DNA of 64,000 nt, from positions 62,001 through 126,000 of the forward strand of contig NZ_JZDQ02000014.1 in assembly GCF_000960475.2 (NCBI RefSeq), written 5' to 3'. Made by a program: the position numbers and the translations under genes. Below the pieces are notes generated by a model. It had not been told where the DNA came from and made no database searches. It worked only from the letters and a program-made list of their open reading frames with translations. Positions 27,007 to 34,839 of this stretch are shown one piece after another. This DNA is from Nocardioides luteus (GTDB lineage Bacteria; Actinomycetota; Actinomycetes; Propionibacteriales; Nocardioidaceae). Positions within the stretch are counted from its first letter, which is position 1. Each line of letters starts with the position of its first letter.

Positions 27007-27033
27007 AACGCACAAGTTGGATCAGGCGTTCCC
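27007..27033 (-). promoter_or_regulatory. putative SigE-dependent promoter of the sigE operon
   Basis: On the minus strand GGGAAC (complement of 27028-27033) and CGTT (complement of 27007-27010) are separated by 17 nt. This fits the ECF consensus -35 GGAAC and -10 CGTT. The inferred transcript would start near 26998-27002 and leave about 105-110 nt of leader before sigE. Confidence 0.6.
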
Positions 27034-27067
27034 GCACCGTTGAGCGAAACAGGTTAGGTTTTGCGGT

Positions 27068-27703
27068 GTGACCAGCCCTGTCTCGACCGCAAGTTGGACC
27101 TACGCCGACGAGTTCGTCGCGGAGGACGACCTCCTCGCTGCCGCCCGTTCCCGGGCCGAGGAGGTCGGTGTCGCGCCGATCGGGCCTGGCGGCGGAGCCA
27201 CGCTGCGCTTCCTCGCCTCGGTCCTCGACGCCAAGAACGTCGTCGAGGTCGGCACCGGCACCGGTGTCTCCGGGCTGTGGCTGCTGCGTGGCATGCGCCC
27301 CGACGGGGTCCTGACCACCGTCGACATCGAGACCGAGCACCAGCGGCTGGCCCGCCAGAGCTTCACCGAGGCCGGCTTCGGCCAGCGGCAGGCGCGGTGC
27401 ATCGCCGGCGCCGCCCTCGACGTGCTCCCCCGGCTCACCGACAACCACTACGACATCGTCTTCGTCGACGGCGACAAGACCGAGTACGCGGCCTATCTCA
27501 AGGAGGCCCTGCGCCTGCTCCGCTCCGGCGGCGTCGTCGCCTTCGACAACGCCCTGTGGCACGACCGCGTGGCCGACCCGTCCGTACGCGACGAGGAGAC
27601 CGCCACCATCCGCGAGCTCAACCAGCAGGTCGCCGACAACGACGACCTCATCCCGCTGCTCCTCCCGGTCGGCGACGGCCTCCTGCTCGCCCGCAAGTCC
27701 TAG
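27068..27703 (+). CDS. O-methyltransferase (class I, SAM-dependent)
   Basis: A 211-residue O-methyltransferase of the CCoAOMT-like family. The SAM site reads VVEVGTGTGVSGLWLLRGM at about 57-75, then TTVDIETEH, and the metal-binding Asp region is DIVFVDGDKTEY. The gene is divergent from sigE, exactly as Rv1220c is from sigE in mycobacteria. The GTG at 27068 lacks a Shine-Dalgarno, and a TAGGTT hexamer at 27055-27060 suggests a leaderless transcript. The physiological substrate is unknown. Confidence 0.88.
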   Translation: MTSPVSTASWTYADEFVAEDDLLAAARSRAEEVGVAPIGPGGGATLRFLASVLDAKNVVEVGTGTGVSGLWLLRGMRPDGVLTTVDIETEHQRLARQSFTEAGFGQRQARCIAGAALDVLPRLTDNHYDIVFVDGDKTEYAAYLKEALRLLRSGGVVAFDNALWHDRVADPSVRDEETATIRELNQQVADNDDLIPLLLPVGDGLLLARKS

Positions 27704-27723
27704 CCGGGACGACCGGAGCGACC

Positions 27724-27866
27724 GCGCGAAGCGTCACCCCATCGGCCGAAGCGTCACCCCCGTCGGCCGAATGGTCACATAGGTGCCAACTCGGCCGACG
27801 CGAGTGACTTCTCGACCAGCGGGGGTGACCTCTCGGCCGACGGGGGTGACTTCTCGTCAGAGGCCG
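27724..27866. repeat. 21-nt inverted-array repeat, family B, locus 1
   Basis: Between the 3' ends of the convergent O-methyltransferase and pepA genes are three forward units of 21 nt (core GCGTCACCCC then TCGGCCGA) at 27724-27786, then about four units in the opposite orientation (core GTGACTTCTCG then CCGACGGGG) to 27866. The last unit includes the pepA stop codon. The array would fold into a long hairpin. The same family lies at 54612-54836. Confidence 0.75.
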
Positions 27867-29389
27867 GCCAGGGGGTCGGCACCGGCGAGCCAGGTGAGCA
27901 GGACCCGGGCACCGAAGCCGGTGGGGCCGGGGGTGAGCTCGTGGACGTCGGCGTAGGCGTCGCCGCAGGCCACATCGAGGTGGGCCCACGGTACGTCACC
28001 GGTGAAGTGGTGCAGGAAGAGCGCAGCCGTGATGGCGCCCGGTCCACCGGGGGCGTTGTCGGCGTCGGCGACCTTCGAGGACAGCTTGTCCTCGTAGTCG
28101 GCGACCAGCGGCATCCGCCACAGCGTCTCACCGGAGACGTCGGAGGCCTCAGCCAGCAACGTCGCCAGCGCCTCGTCGTCGGCGAAGTAGCCGGCCATCG
28201 TCTGCCCCAGCGCCACGCGCATCGCACCGGTCAGGGTGGCGATGTCGACCAGGGCGGCCGGTTTGATCTTCTCCACGGCGTACGCCATCGCGTCGGCCAG
28301 GACGAGGCGGCCCTCGGCGTCGGTGTTGGTGACCTCGGAGGTGCGGCCGCCGTAGTGGGTGACCACGTCGCCGGGGCGTAGCGCCGAGCCGGAGATGGCG
28401 TTCTCCGCGGAGGCGATGAGGCCGACCACCTTGACCGGGCAGCCGACCTCGGCCAGCGCCGACATCACCGCGAGCACCACTGCGCCCCCGGTCATGTCGC
28501 GCTTCATGTTGACCATGCCGTCACCGGGCTTGATGTTGAGCCCGCCGGTGTCGAAGGTGATGCCCTTGCCGACCAGCACCACCGTCGGGGCCGTCTTCAA
28601 CGAGCCCAGCCGGCCGGACCTGCGGGGCGTGTAGTCGAGCCGGATCAGCCGCGGCGGGGTCGCCGACCCCTGACCGACGGCGACGATGCCCCCGAAACCC
28701 TCCGCGGCGAGCTGTTCCTCGTCCCAGACGGTGACCTTCAGACCGGTCTCCGCCCCCAGCGAGGTGGCCTGCTCGGCGAGCCAGGCAGGGTTCTTGAGGT
28801 TGCTCGGGACCGAGGAGAAGAACCGCGCGCGCCAGCCGGCGCGCGCGATCGCCTGAGCCCGGTCCAACGCTGCCGCCTGGTCATCGCCGAGGTCGGCCAG
28901 AGTGATCGTCTCCACCGGCGTCCACGGCGCACCCTCGGAGCGCCAGTGGAAGAGGAAGGACCCGAGGGTCGCGCCGGCCACGAACGGCTCCAGCCCGACC
29001 TCGGGGTCGACTGCCGGGATCGTCGTGACCACATCGGTCCGGTCCCGTACGGCCCGGGCCAGCGCGGCGCCCGCCCGCCGGAAGTCGTCGCGCCGCTGCG
29101 CGCCGACACCGATCAGGAGGATCTGACGCAGAGGGCCGGAGCCGGTGACGACGTACGTCGTCACCTCACCGGCACTGCCGGTGGCACCTTCGAACTCGAG
29201 GTGACCCAGAAGGTCATGGCGGTCGCCCAGGTCGGCGGCCCCAGGACCGACGACCAGCGCATCGTCGCCAGGGACGACAGGCAGCGCGATGATCTCGGCA
29301 TCGAGGCTCTCCGGACCGAGCGGGCTGAGCGTGAAGGTGGGTGGCGTGACCTGGGACGGCAGAGCCGGTGACGGCAGCGTGGTGGTCAT
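27857..29389 (-). CDS. pepA: leucyl aminopeptidase (M17)
   Basis: A 510-residue M17 cytosolic aminopeptidase with two metal ions. The C-terminal catalytic domain shows GKGITFDTGGLNIKP, then MKRDMTGGA and the family signature NTDAEGRL. The N-terminal 170 residues are the variable macrodomain-like part. It removes N-terminal residues from peptides. Its ATG directly follows the TAG of the DUF3117 gene, so the two are co-transcribed. The stop codon lies inside a 21-nt repeat array. Confidence 0.94.
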   Translation of the reverse strand: MTTTLPSPALPSQVTPPTFTLSPLGPESLDAEIIALPVVPGDDALVVGPGAADLGDRHDLLGHLEFEGATGSAGEVTTYVVTGSGPLRQILLIGVGAQRRDDFRRAGAALARAVRDRTDVVTTIPAVDPEVGLEPFVAGATLGSFLFHWRSEGAPWTPVETITLADLGDDQAAALDRAQAIARAGWRARFFSSVPSNLKNPAWLAEQATSLGAETGLKVTVWDEEQLAAEGFGGIVAVGQGSATPPRLIRLDYTPRRSGRLGSLKTAPTVVLVGKGITFDTGGLNIKPGDGMVNMKRDMTGGAVVLAVMSALAEVGCPVKVVGLIASAENAISGSALRPGDVVTHYGGRTSEVTNTDAEGRLVLADAMAYAVEKIKPAALVDIATLTGAMRVALGQTMAGYFADDEALATLLAEASDVSGETLWRMPLVADYEDKLSSKVADADNAPGGPGAITAALFLHHFTGDVPWAHLDVACGDAYADVHELTPGPTGFGARVLLTWLAGADPLAGL

Positions 29390-29563
29390 CTACGCGTTCA
29401 GCCCAAGACCCTTGATCTCTTCGCCGAGCGCAGCGGCCTCTTCGGCGTTCAGTTCGACGACCAACCGGCCACCACCCTCGAGCGGGACGCGCATCACGAT
29501 GCCCCGACCTTCCTTGGTGACCTCCAGCGGACCGTCTCCCGTCCGCGGCTTCATCGCCGCCAT
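29390..29563 (-). CDS. DUF3117 protein
   Basis: A 57-residue protein beginning MAAMKPRTGDGPLEVTKEGR, the nearly invariant start of DUF3117, a small family found across actinobacteria (Rv1211 in M. tuberculosis). GAAGAAGGTG lies before the ATG. The stop TAG is followed immediately by the pepA start codon. It lies in the mycobacteria-like block dapE-LOG-DivIVA-DUF3117-sigE. No function is known. Confidence 0.9.
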   Translation of the reverse strand: MAAMKPRTGDGPLEVTKEGRGIVMRVPLEGGGRLVVELNAEEAAALGEEIKGLGLNA

Positions 29564-29708
29564 GCGGCACCTTCTTCCGTGTCTCGCGTGTCGGCGCTCA
29601 CCTGCCGGATGGCCTCGGAGCGCGCATTGCGAGTCCATTATCCCTCATCAGGTCAGCAGACCTGACGGCAAGGTGGGAGTTTCGGCGGGTTGACCTGCCT
29701 TTGGACTG

Positions 29709-31478
29709 TCAGATGACCGAGGTTCCGTAGGCCCAGGTCAGCCAGATCGCCAGGATCACCAGCGTGATGTGCACCACGATCGCGGCACCGGAGGCCTCGA
29801 AGAAGCCGCCCTCTCGCTCACCACGGGCGCCTCCGACGGACCGGTCGTAGGCCTCGTCGTAACGCTCGTCGTAGCCGTTGTCGTAGCTGTCGTCATAGCC
29901 GCGGTCGTAGGCCTGGTCGTAGTCGTGGCCCTGGGCGTACGCCTGGTCGTAACCCTGGTCGTAGCCGTGCTCGTAGCCCGGGTAGGACTGCTCGTCGTAA
30001 CCCGGCTCCTGCCGCCGGCGACGCGGCTGCGCCTGGGGCGCTCGCGGGGCCCGTGCAGGGGGCTCGATCCGGTCCCGGTCGCGCGGTCCGTAGGAGTCGA
30101 AGGAGTAGGGATCGTACGTCTCGGGCTGCTGCTCCGCCCGCCGGCCCGACTGCGGGCTCGGCGCGGGCGCCGGCGGCGGCGCGGGCGCGGGCTGGGGTGC
30201 CGGTCGCGGCCCGGGACGGGGTGCCGGGCCGGGTGCGGGGCGGGGTGCGCGGGGCGGGCTCGGCTGCTGCTGAGCCGGGTAGTCGTAGCTGCTGTCGCGC
30301 CGGTATCGGCGGTCGGCGAACTCGTCGTGGCCCTCGTTGCGGCGGTCGTCATAGCGACCGTCGAAGCCACGGGACCGTCGCTGCGGCGGCTCCTGGCGGC
30401 GACCCCACGGATCCTGGCCGCCCGGGGCCCGGCCCGGCGTGGCCTGGCCCGGCTGAGCCTGCCCAGGCTGAGGCTGGCCCGGCTGAGGCTGCTCGGGCGC
30501 CGACCGCTGAGGGGTCGGACGCTGGGGTGCCGGACGCGGAGGGGCAGGCTGCTCCGGCGCTCGCCGCTCCTGGGCGGGTCGCGCGGGCGCCGGGCGCTCC
30601 GAGCGCTCCGGGCGCTCCGGGCGCTCCGGGTGGGGCTGCTCCGGACGCGACTGCTCCTGCCGCGGACGGGCGGGAGCCTCCGGGGCGGGCGGCGGGGGCA
30701 CGGGCTGGTGGCGTACGGGCTGCTGAGGCGCCGGCGGCTGAGGGGCGGGCCGCTGGGCGGAGCGCTGCGGCGCGGAAGACTGCTGCGGTGCGGGCGGCGG
30801 CGGTGTCTGTCGCCCTGCCACCCGGCGACCGACCTGCCCGTCCCGCGCAGGGGCGGGAGCAGGCGCCGGCGGCGGCGAGGGCTCACGCTCGATCGGCGCC
30901 ATCACGGCGGTCTCCTCGACGCCCGCTGCGGCCCGACGAGGCTCGGGCCGACGCTCGGCCGGGCGCCCCGGCTGAGCAACGGGCTGAGCGAGGGGCTGGG
31001 CGACCGGCTGGGCGACCGACTGAGCCTGGGCCGCCCGGCGCGGGTCGGCGTAGCCCGCCCGGTCATCGACCTCGGCGTAGTCGTCGTAGCCGGCCTCGGC
31101 ATAACCCGGCTCGTCGTAGCCGTAACCGTCCTCGGCGTACTCCTCGTCGTAGCCCTCGTCGTAGCCGTAGTCGTCGTGGCCGGCCCCGGCGCGATGCTCC
31201 TTGAGCCGCCGCGCGAGCAGGTAGAGACCGGCGATCGCGGCGAGCCAGATCCCGAAGAGCCCGATCACGCCCGGAACGTCACCGCCGAGGAAGAACGAGG
31301 ACGGCGAGGCGAGGAAGAGGATCCAGACCAGCAGGCCGGCGACACCGGCGTAGAGGTGGACCCGGGGCGGCAGCCCGGCCTCCTGCGGCTGCAGGAGATG
31401 CGGCTTGAGATAGGTGAGCGCGACGATCACCGCGACCAGGGCGGTCACGGCGTAGACGAGTACGGCAGCGAAGCTCAC
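29709..31478 (-). CDS. membrane protein with long disordered Tyr/Asp and Pro/Gln/Arg repeats
   Basis: A 589-residue protein. Residues 1-90 hold three hydrophobic helices; about 95-145 is a GYDEGY/DEEYAEDGYGY repeat. Some 350 residues follow of Pro, Gln, Arg and Ala low complexity (QPGQPQPGQ, RPERPERSER). A second repeat around 510-560 (GYDQGYDQAYAQGHDYDQ) leads to one C-terminal helix (VVHITLVILAIWLTWAYG). The tethered loop would be intrinsically disordered and rich in Tyr and Arg. It starts at a GTG 15 nt after the DivIVA-domain gene and so belongs to the dapE-LOG-DivIVA operon. No family is recognised. Confidence 0.75.
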   Translation of the reverse strand: MSFAAVLVYAVTALVAVIVALTYLKPHLLQPQEAGLPPRVHLYAGVAGLLVWILFLASPSSFFLGGDVPGVIGLFGIWLAAIAGLYLLARRLKEHRAGAGHDDYGYDEGYDEEYAEDGYGYDEPGYAEAGYDDYAEVDDRAGYADPRRAAQAQSVAQPVAQPLAQPVAQPGRPAERRPEPRRAAAGVEETAVMAPIEREPSPPPAPAPAPARDGQVGRRVAGRQTPPPPAPQQSSAPQRSAQRPAPQPPAPQQPVRHQPVPPPPAPEAPARPRQEQSRPEQPHPERPERPERSERPAPARPAQERRAPEQPAPPRPAPQRPTPQRSAPEQPQPGQPQPGQAQPGQATPGRAPGGQDPWGRRQEPPQRRSRGFDGRYDDRRNEGHDEFADRRYRRDSSYDYPAQQQPSPPRAPRPAPGPAPRPGPRPAPQPAPAPPPAPAPSPQSGRRAEQQPETYDPYSFDSYGPRDRDRIEPPARAPRAPQAQPRRRRQEPGYDEQSYPGYEHGYDQGYDQAYAQGHDYDQAYDRGYDDSYDNGYDERYDEAYDRSVGGARGEREGGFFEASGAAIVVHITLVILAIWLTWAYGTSVI

Positions 31479-31493
31479 GGCAGCGATTCTGTC

Positions 31494-31832
31494 CTAGACG
31501 TCGGGCGAGCCCGAATCGGGCTCGGGCGTTTGTGATGTGAGTCCCCCGACTCCGACCTCGGCACCGGCATCCCCGGCGGCGGTCGACTCACGCCATTCTG
31601 CCTCCTCGGCAAGGCGTGCGATCAGAGCGTCCACCTCGTCCATCCGGTAGCCGCGGAGGGCCACCGAGAACCGTACGCGACGCAGGTCTGCCGCCTCCAG
31701 GACGCGATCGCGGGGCACCAGGGCGTCGGGCTGGTCGCCGTACTCCTCCCCCATCGGCGCGCCCGACCCGGCGGCGACGAGGGCGACTCCGCCGAGAGCG
31801 AGCACGATCAGTGCCGCGAAGATCCAACCCAT
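31494..31832 (-). CDS. DivIVA-domain membrane protein
   Basis: A 112-residue protein with an N-terminal helix (WIFAALIVLALGGVALVAAG) and a short DivIVA-type motif, LRRVRFSVALRGYRMDEVDA, at about 50-69. Such motifs mark actinobacterial proteins linked to polar growth and division (compare Rv1209, near sigE). The tail is acidic and probably disordered. The ATG lies 3 nt after the LOG gene's stop and the next gene is 15 nt away, so all are one operon. A role at the membrane is likely, the precise one unknown. Confidence 0.82.
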   Translation of the reverse strand: MGWIFAALIVLALGGVALVAAGSGAPMGEEYGDQPDALVPRDRVLEAADLRRVRFSVALRGYRMDEVDALIARLAEEAEWRESTAAGDAGAEVGVGGLTSQTPEPDSGSPDV

Positions 31833-31835
31833 CCT

Positions 31836-32555
31836 TCAGTCACGCGCCTTCAGCATCAGCTCGACCGCCTCGTCCACGTCGTCGGTGAGAGTGATCATGT
31901 CCAGGTCGCTCTGCTTGATCCGGCCGTCGGCCAGCATCGTCTCCCGCATCCAGTCCAGCAGGCCCTCCCAGTGCTTCACGCCCATCAGGACGATCGGGAA
32001 CTGGGTGATCTTCTTGGTCTGGGAGAGCGTCATCGCCTCGAAGAGCTCGTCCATGGTGCCGAGGCCGCCCGGCATGACGACGTAGCCCTGGGAGTACTTG
32101 ACGAACATCATCTTCCGCACGAAGAAGTAGCGGAAGTTGAGCCCGAAGCTGACGTAGTCGTTGAGCCGGGCCTCGAAGGGCAGCTCGATGCCGAGGCCGA
32201 TCGACTCGCCGCCGGCCTCGAGGGCGCCCTTGTTGGCCGCCTCCATCGTGCCGGGGCCACCACCGGTGATCACCACGAAGCCCGCCTCGGCCAGACCCCG
32301 GCCGATCGCCTCGGCCTGGGCGTAGGTCGGGTGGTCCTGAGGCGTGCGCGCGGACCCGAAGACGCTGATCGCCGGGCCGATCTCGGAGAGGTCGTTGAAC
32401 CCCTCGACGAACTCGGCCTGGATCTTCATGACCCGCCACGGGTCGGTGTGGACCCAGTCACCGTGGCCGGAGCTGTCGAGCAGTCGCTGGTCGGTGGTGC
32501 TGCCGGCGGGGCGTCCCTTGGTGGGGCGTGGGCCGGAGCCGCTGCGTCGGGTCAT
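31836..32555 (-). CDS. LOG family (TIGR00730) nucleotide-processing protein
   Basis: A 239-residue Rossmann-fold protein with the LOG signatures GGGPGTMEAANKGA and PGGLGTMDE. LOG proteins release the base from nucleoside 5'-monophosphates; plant versions activate cytokinins. The first 40 residues are basic and variable. The ATG at 32555 overlaps the dapE stop (ATGA). A mycobacterial homologue (Rv1205) lies in the same neighbourhood, so this is part of the conserved block. Some actinobacterial members make real cytokinins, but nothing here shows that. Confidence 0.92.
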   Translation of the reverse strand: MTRRSGSGPRPTKGRPAGSTTDQRLLDSSGHGDWVHTDPWRVMKIQAEFVEGFNDLSEIGPAISVFGSARTPQDHPTYAQAEAIGRGLAEAGFVVITGGGPGTMEAANKGALEAGGESIGLGIELPFEARLNDYVSFGLNFRYFFVRKMMFVKYSQGYVVMPGGLGTMDELFEAMTLSQTKKITQFPIVLMGVKHWEGLLDWMRETMLADGRIKQSDLDMITLTDDVDEAVELMLKARD

Positions 32556-33637
32556 GCGGTCAACCAATCACGAAGGGCCTGCTCGCACGTGGTGATCTCG
32601 GAGATCCGCACGTGCTCGTCGGCCTTGTGGGCGAACATCGGGTCACCTGGACCATAGTTGACCGCCGGTATGCCGAGAACGGTGAACCGCGCCACATCCG
32701 TCCAGCCGAACTTCGGCCCCACCTCGCCACCGACCGCCTCGATGAACGCCTTGGCCGCCGGGCGGTCCAGGCCGGGCAGCGCGCCCGGTGCCGAGTCGGT
32801 CAGGGTGACGTCGTAGCCGTCGAAGAACTCGGTCACGAAGGCCAGCGCCTCCTCCTCGCTCCGGTCCGGCGCAAAGCGGTAGTTGACCGTGACCACGCAT
32901 TCGTCGGGGATCACGTTGCCGGCGACTCCCCCGGAGACGAAGACCGCGTTGAGACCCTCGTGGTACTCCAGCCCGTCGATGACCGGCTTGCGCGGGACGT
33001 ACGCCTCCAGGCGGCGCAGCACCTCGCCGGCCTTGTGGATCGCGTTGACGCCGCGCCAGGAGCGGGCGCTGTGGGAGCGCTCGCCGGTGGTGCGCACCTC
33101 GACCCGCAGCGTGCCCTGGCAGCCGGCCTCGACGCCGGCGTTGGAGGGCTCCATCAGGATCGCGAAGTCCCCGGCGAGGAGGTCGGGCTCGCTCGCCGCG
33201 AGCTTGCCGAGACCGTTGTGGACGGCCTCGATCTCCTCGGCGTCGTAGAAGACGTACGTCACGTCGCGGTTGGGCGCGTCCAGGGTGGCGGCGAGCTTGA
33301 GGATGACCGCGTCGCCGGACTTCATGTCGCAGGCACCGAGGCCGTGCAGGATGCCGGCCGCCTCATCGAGGCGGCTCGGGAAGTTGCCGTTGACCGGCAC
33401 GGTGTCGAGGTGGCCGGCGATGACCACGCGCTCGGGGAGGCCGAGGTCGGTGCGCGCCACGATCGAGTTGCCCCGCCGCTCGACGACGAGGTGGTCGTAG
33501 GCGGCCAGCGCGTGCTCGACGGCGTCGGCCAGCTCCAGCTCGTTGAGGCTCACCGAGTTGATGTCCATCAGCTGGCGGGTCAGCGTCACCACGTCGGTCG
33601 TCAGGTCGATCTCGGGAGTGTCAGGACTGGTCGTCAC
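32552..33637 (-). CDS. dapE: succinyl-diaminopimelate desuccinylase
   Basis: A 361-residue M20 zinc hydrolase that removes succinate from N-succinyl-LL-DAP in the succinylase branch of lysine and DAP synthesis. Motifs are VVIAGHLDTVP (metal His and Asp), GLGACDMKSGDA, YDAEEIEA (catalytic Glu pair) and a C-terminal AHKADEHVRI. It heads the operon with the LOG, DivIVA-domain and disordered membrane genes. DapD and DapC of the same pathway are encoded elsewhere in the window. The 119-nt gap to the divergent metX carries an operator-like sequence. Confidence 0.94.
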   Translation of the reverse strand: MTTSPDTPEIDLTTDVVTLTRQLMDINSVSLNELELADAVEHALAAYDHLVVERRGNSIVARTDLGLPERVVIAGHLDTVPVNGNFPSRLDEAAGILHGLGACDMKSGDAVILKLAATLDAPNRDVTYVFYDAEEIEAVHNGLGKLAASEPDLLAGDFAILMEPSNAGVEAGCQGTLRVEVRTTGERSHSARSWRGVNAIHKAGEVLRRLEAYVPRKPVIDGLEYHEGLNAVFVSGGVAGNVIPDECVVTVNYRFAPDRSEEEALAFVTEFFDGYDVTLTDSAPGALPGLDRPAAKAFIEAVGGEVGPKFGWTDVARFTVLGIPAVNYGPGDPMFAHKADEHVRISEITTCEQALRDWLTA

Positions 33638-33727
33638 AGGCGCTAGTCAACCAGCCCGCCATGAGGACTCGGCGCCTGGATCCCGGACATCCGTCCTCGC
33701 GTGCGACTCACGCGGTAGATTCTAGAG

Positions 33728-33747
33728 TTAATGACTCGACTTAATGA
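33728..33747. promoter_or_regulatory. operator-like sequence upstream of metX
   Basis: TTAATGA occurs twice (33728-33734 and 33741-33747) flanking CTCGAC, 12 nt before the metX start. Read in the opposite orientation, a similar element precedes the first OsmC gene at 36628-36647: 15 of 20 positions match around a shared ACTCGACT. I infer a common regulator of sulfur genes. Confidence 0.45.
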
Positions 33748-33759
33748 AGAGAGGGGTTG

Positions 33760-34839
33760 ATGAGCACCGTGCCGCGTACGATCCTCTTCGACGGGCCCGA
33801 CCCGCTGCACCTCTCCGGCGGCGGCACGCTGGCGCCCGTCGAGGTCGCCTATGCGACCTACGGCGAGCTGGCACCCGGCCGGGACAACGCCGTCTTCATC
33901 GCCCACGCACTCACCGGCGACGCCGAGGCCGCACAGTGGTGGCCGACGATGGTGGGGCCCGGAAGGCCAGTCGACACGGACCGGTTCTTCGTCGTCTGCG
34001 CCAACCTCCTCGGCGGCTGCCGCGGCACCACCGGGCCCTCCTCGACCGACCCCGCGACCGGCCGGGCCTGGGGGCTCGACTTCCCACTGATCTCGGTCGC
34101 CGACCTGGTCACCGTCCACCGCCGGCTGCTGGCCCACCTCGGCATCGAGAGGCTCCACGCCGCCGTCGGCGGATCGCTCGGCGGCATGCAGGTCCTGCAG
34201 TGGGCCGCCGACGCCCCCGGCCAGATCGAGCGGGCGGTCCTGGTGGCCGCCTCCGCCCGGCTGAGCACCCAGAACATCGCGCTCTCGAACATCGCCCGGC
34301 AGGCGATCCTGCGCGACCCCGACTTCCGCGGCGGGCGCTACCCGGACCACGGCATCGTTCCCGTCAACGGGCTCTCGGTGGCGCGGATGCTCGGCCACGT
34401 CACGTACGTCTCCGAGCCCGGGCTGGAGGCGAAGTTCGGCCGCTCGCGGCGCGACGGATCGACGCCCGGGTTCGGGATCGACTTCGAGATCGAGAGCTAT
34501 CTCGACCACCAGGCGAGCACGTTCGTCGACCGCTTCGACGCCCTCTCCTACCTCTACCTCTCCCGTCTCCTGGACTACTTCGACCCCTTCGCCGACGACG
34601 CCTTCGCGGCAGCGATCCGGGACACCCGGTTCCAGCTGATCTCCTTCGACTCCGACTGGCGATTCGGGACCTCCCACTCGGTCCTGATCGAGAAGGAGCT
34701 GCGGCGCGCGGGGGTCGACGTCGAGCGCCACGAGATCGCCTCGACCTGGGGCCACGACTCGTTCCTGCTCGACCCACCCGGCTACCTCGACCTCGTCGAG
34801 GGCTTCCTCAACGATCGAACTGGAGTTGTTCATGACTGA
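33760..34839 (+). CDS. metX: homoserine O-acetyltransferase
   Basis: A 359-residue alpha/beta-hydrolase-fold enzyme that acetylates homoserine, activating it for methionine synthesis. The nucleophile Ser is in AAVGGSLGGMQVLQW; the catalytic His is in STWGHDSFLL; the DNAVFIAHALTGD stretch and CANLLGGCRGTTGPSS are typical. AGAGGGG precedes the ATG at 33760 (a TTG lies one codon earlier). It overlaps metY by 8 nt. Many actinobacteria arrange metX and metY the other way round; the short overlap here suggests tight coupling. Confidence 0.94.
   Translation: MSTVPRTILFDGPDPLHLSGGGTLAPVEVAYATYGELAPGRDNAVFIAHALTGDAEAAQWWPTMVGPGRPVDTDRFFVVCANLLGGCRGTTGPSSTDPATGRAWGLDFPLISVADLVTVHRRLLAHLGIERLHAAVGGSLGGMQVLQWAADAPGQIERAVLVAASARLSTQNIALSNIARQAILRDPDFRGGRYPDHGIVPVNGLSVARMLGHVTYVSEPGLEAKFGRSRRDGSTPGFGIDFEIESYLDHQASTFVDRFDALSYLYLSRLLDYFDPFADDAFAAAIRDTRFQLISFDSDWRFGTSHSVLIEKELRRAGVDVERHEIASTWGHDSFLLDPPGYLDLVEGFLNDRTGVVHD

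Noticed and set aside
29769..31535. Plus-strand frame opposite the disordered membrane protein
   Set aside because: It consists of Arg/Leu/Val runs mirroring the repeats; the minus-strand frame has membrane helices, an operon position and sensible start.
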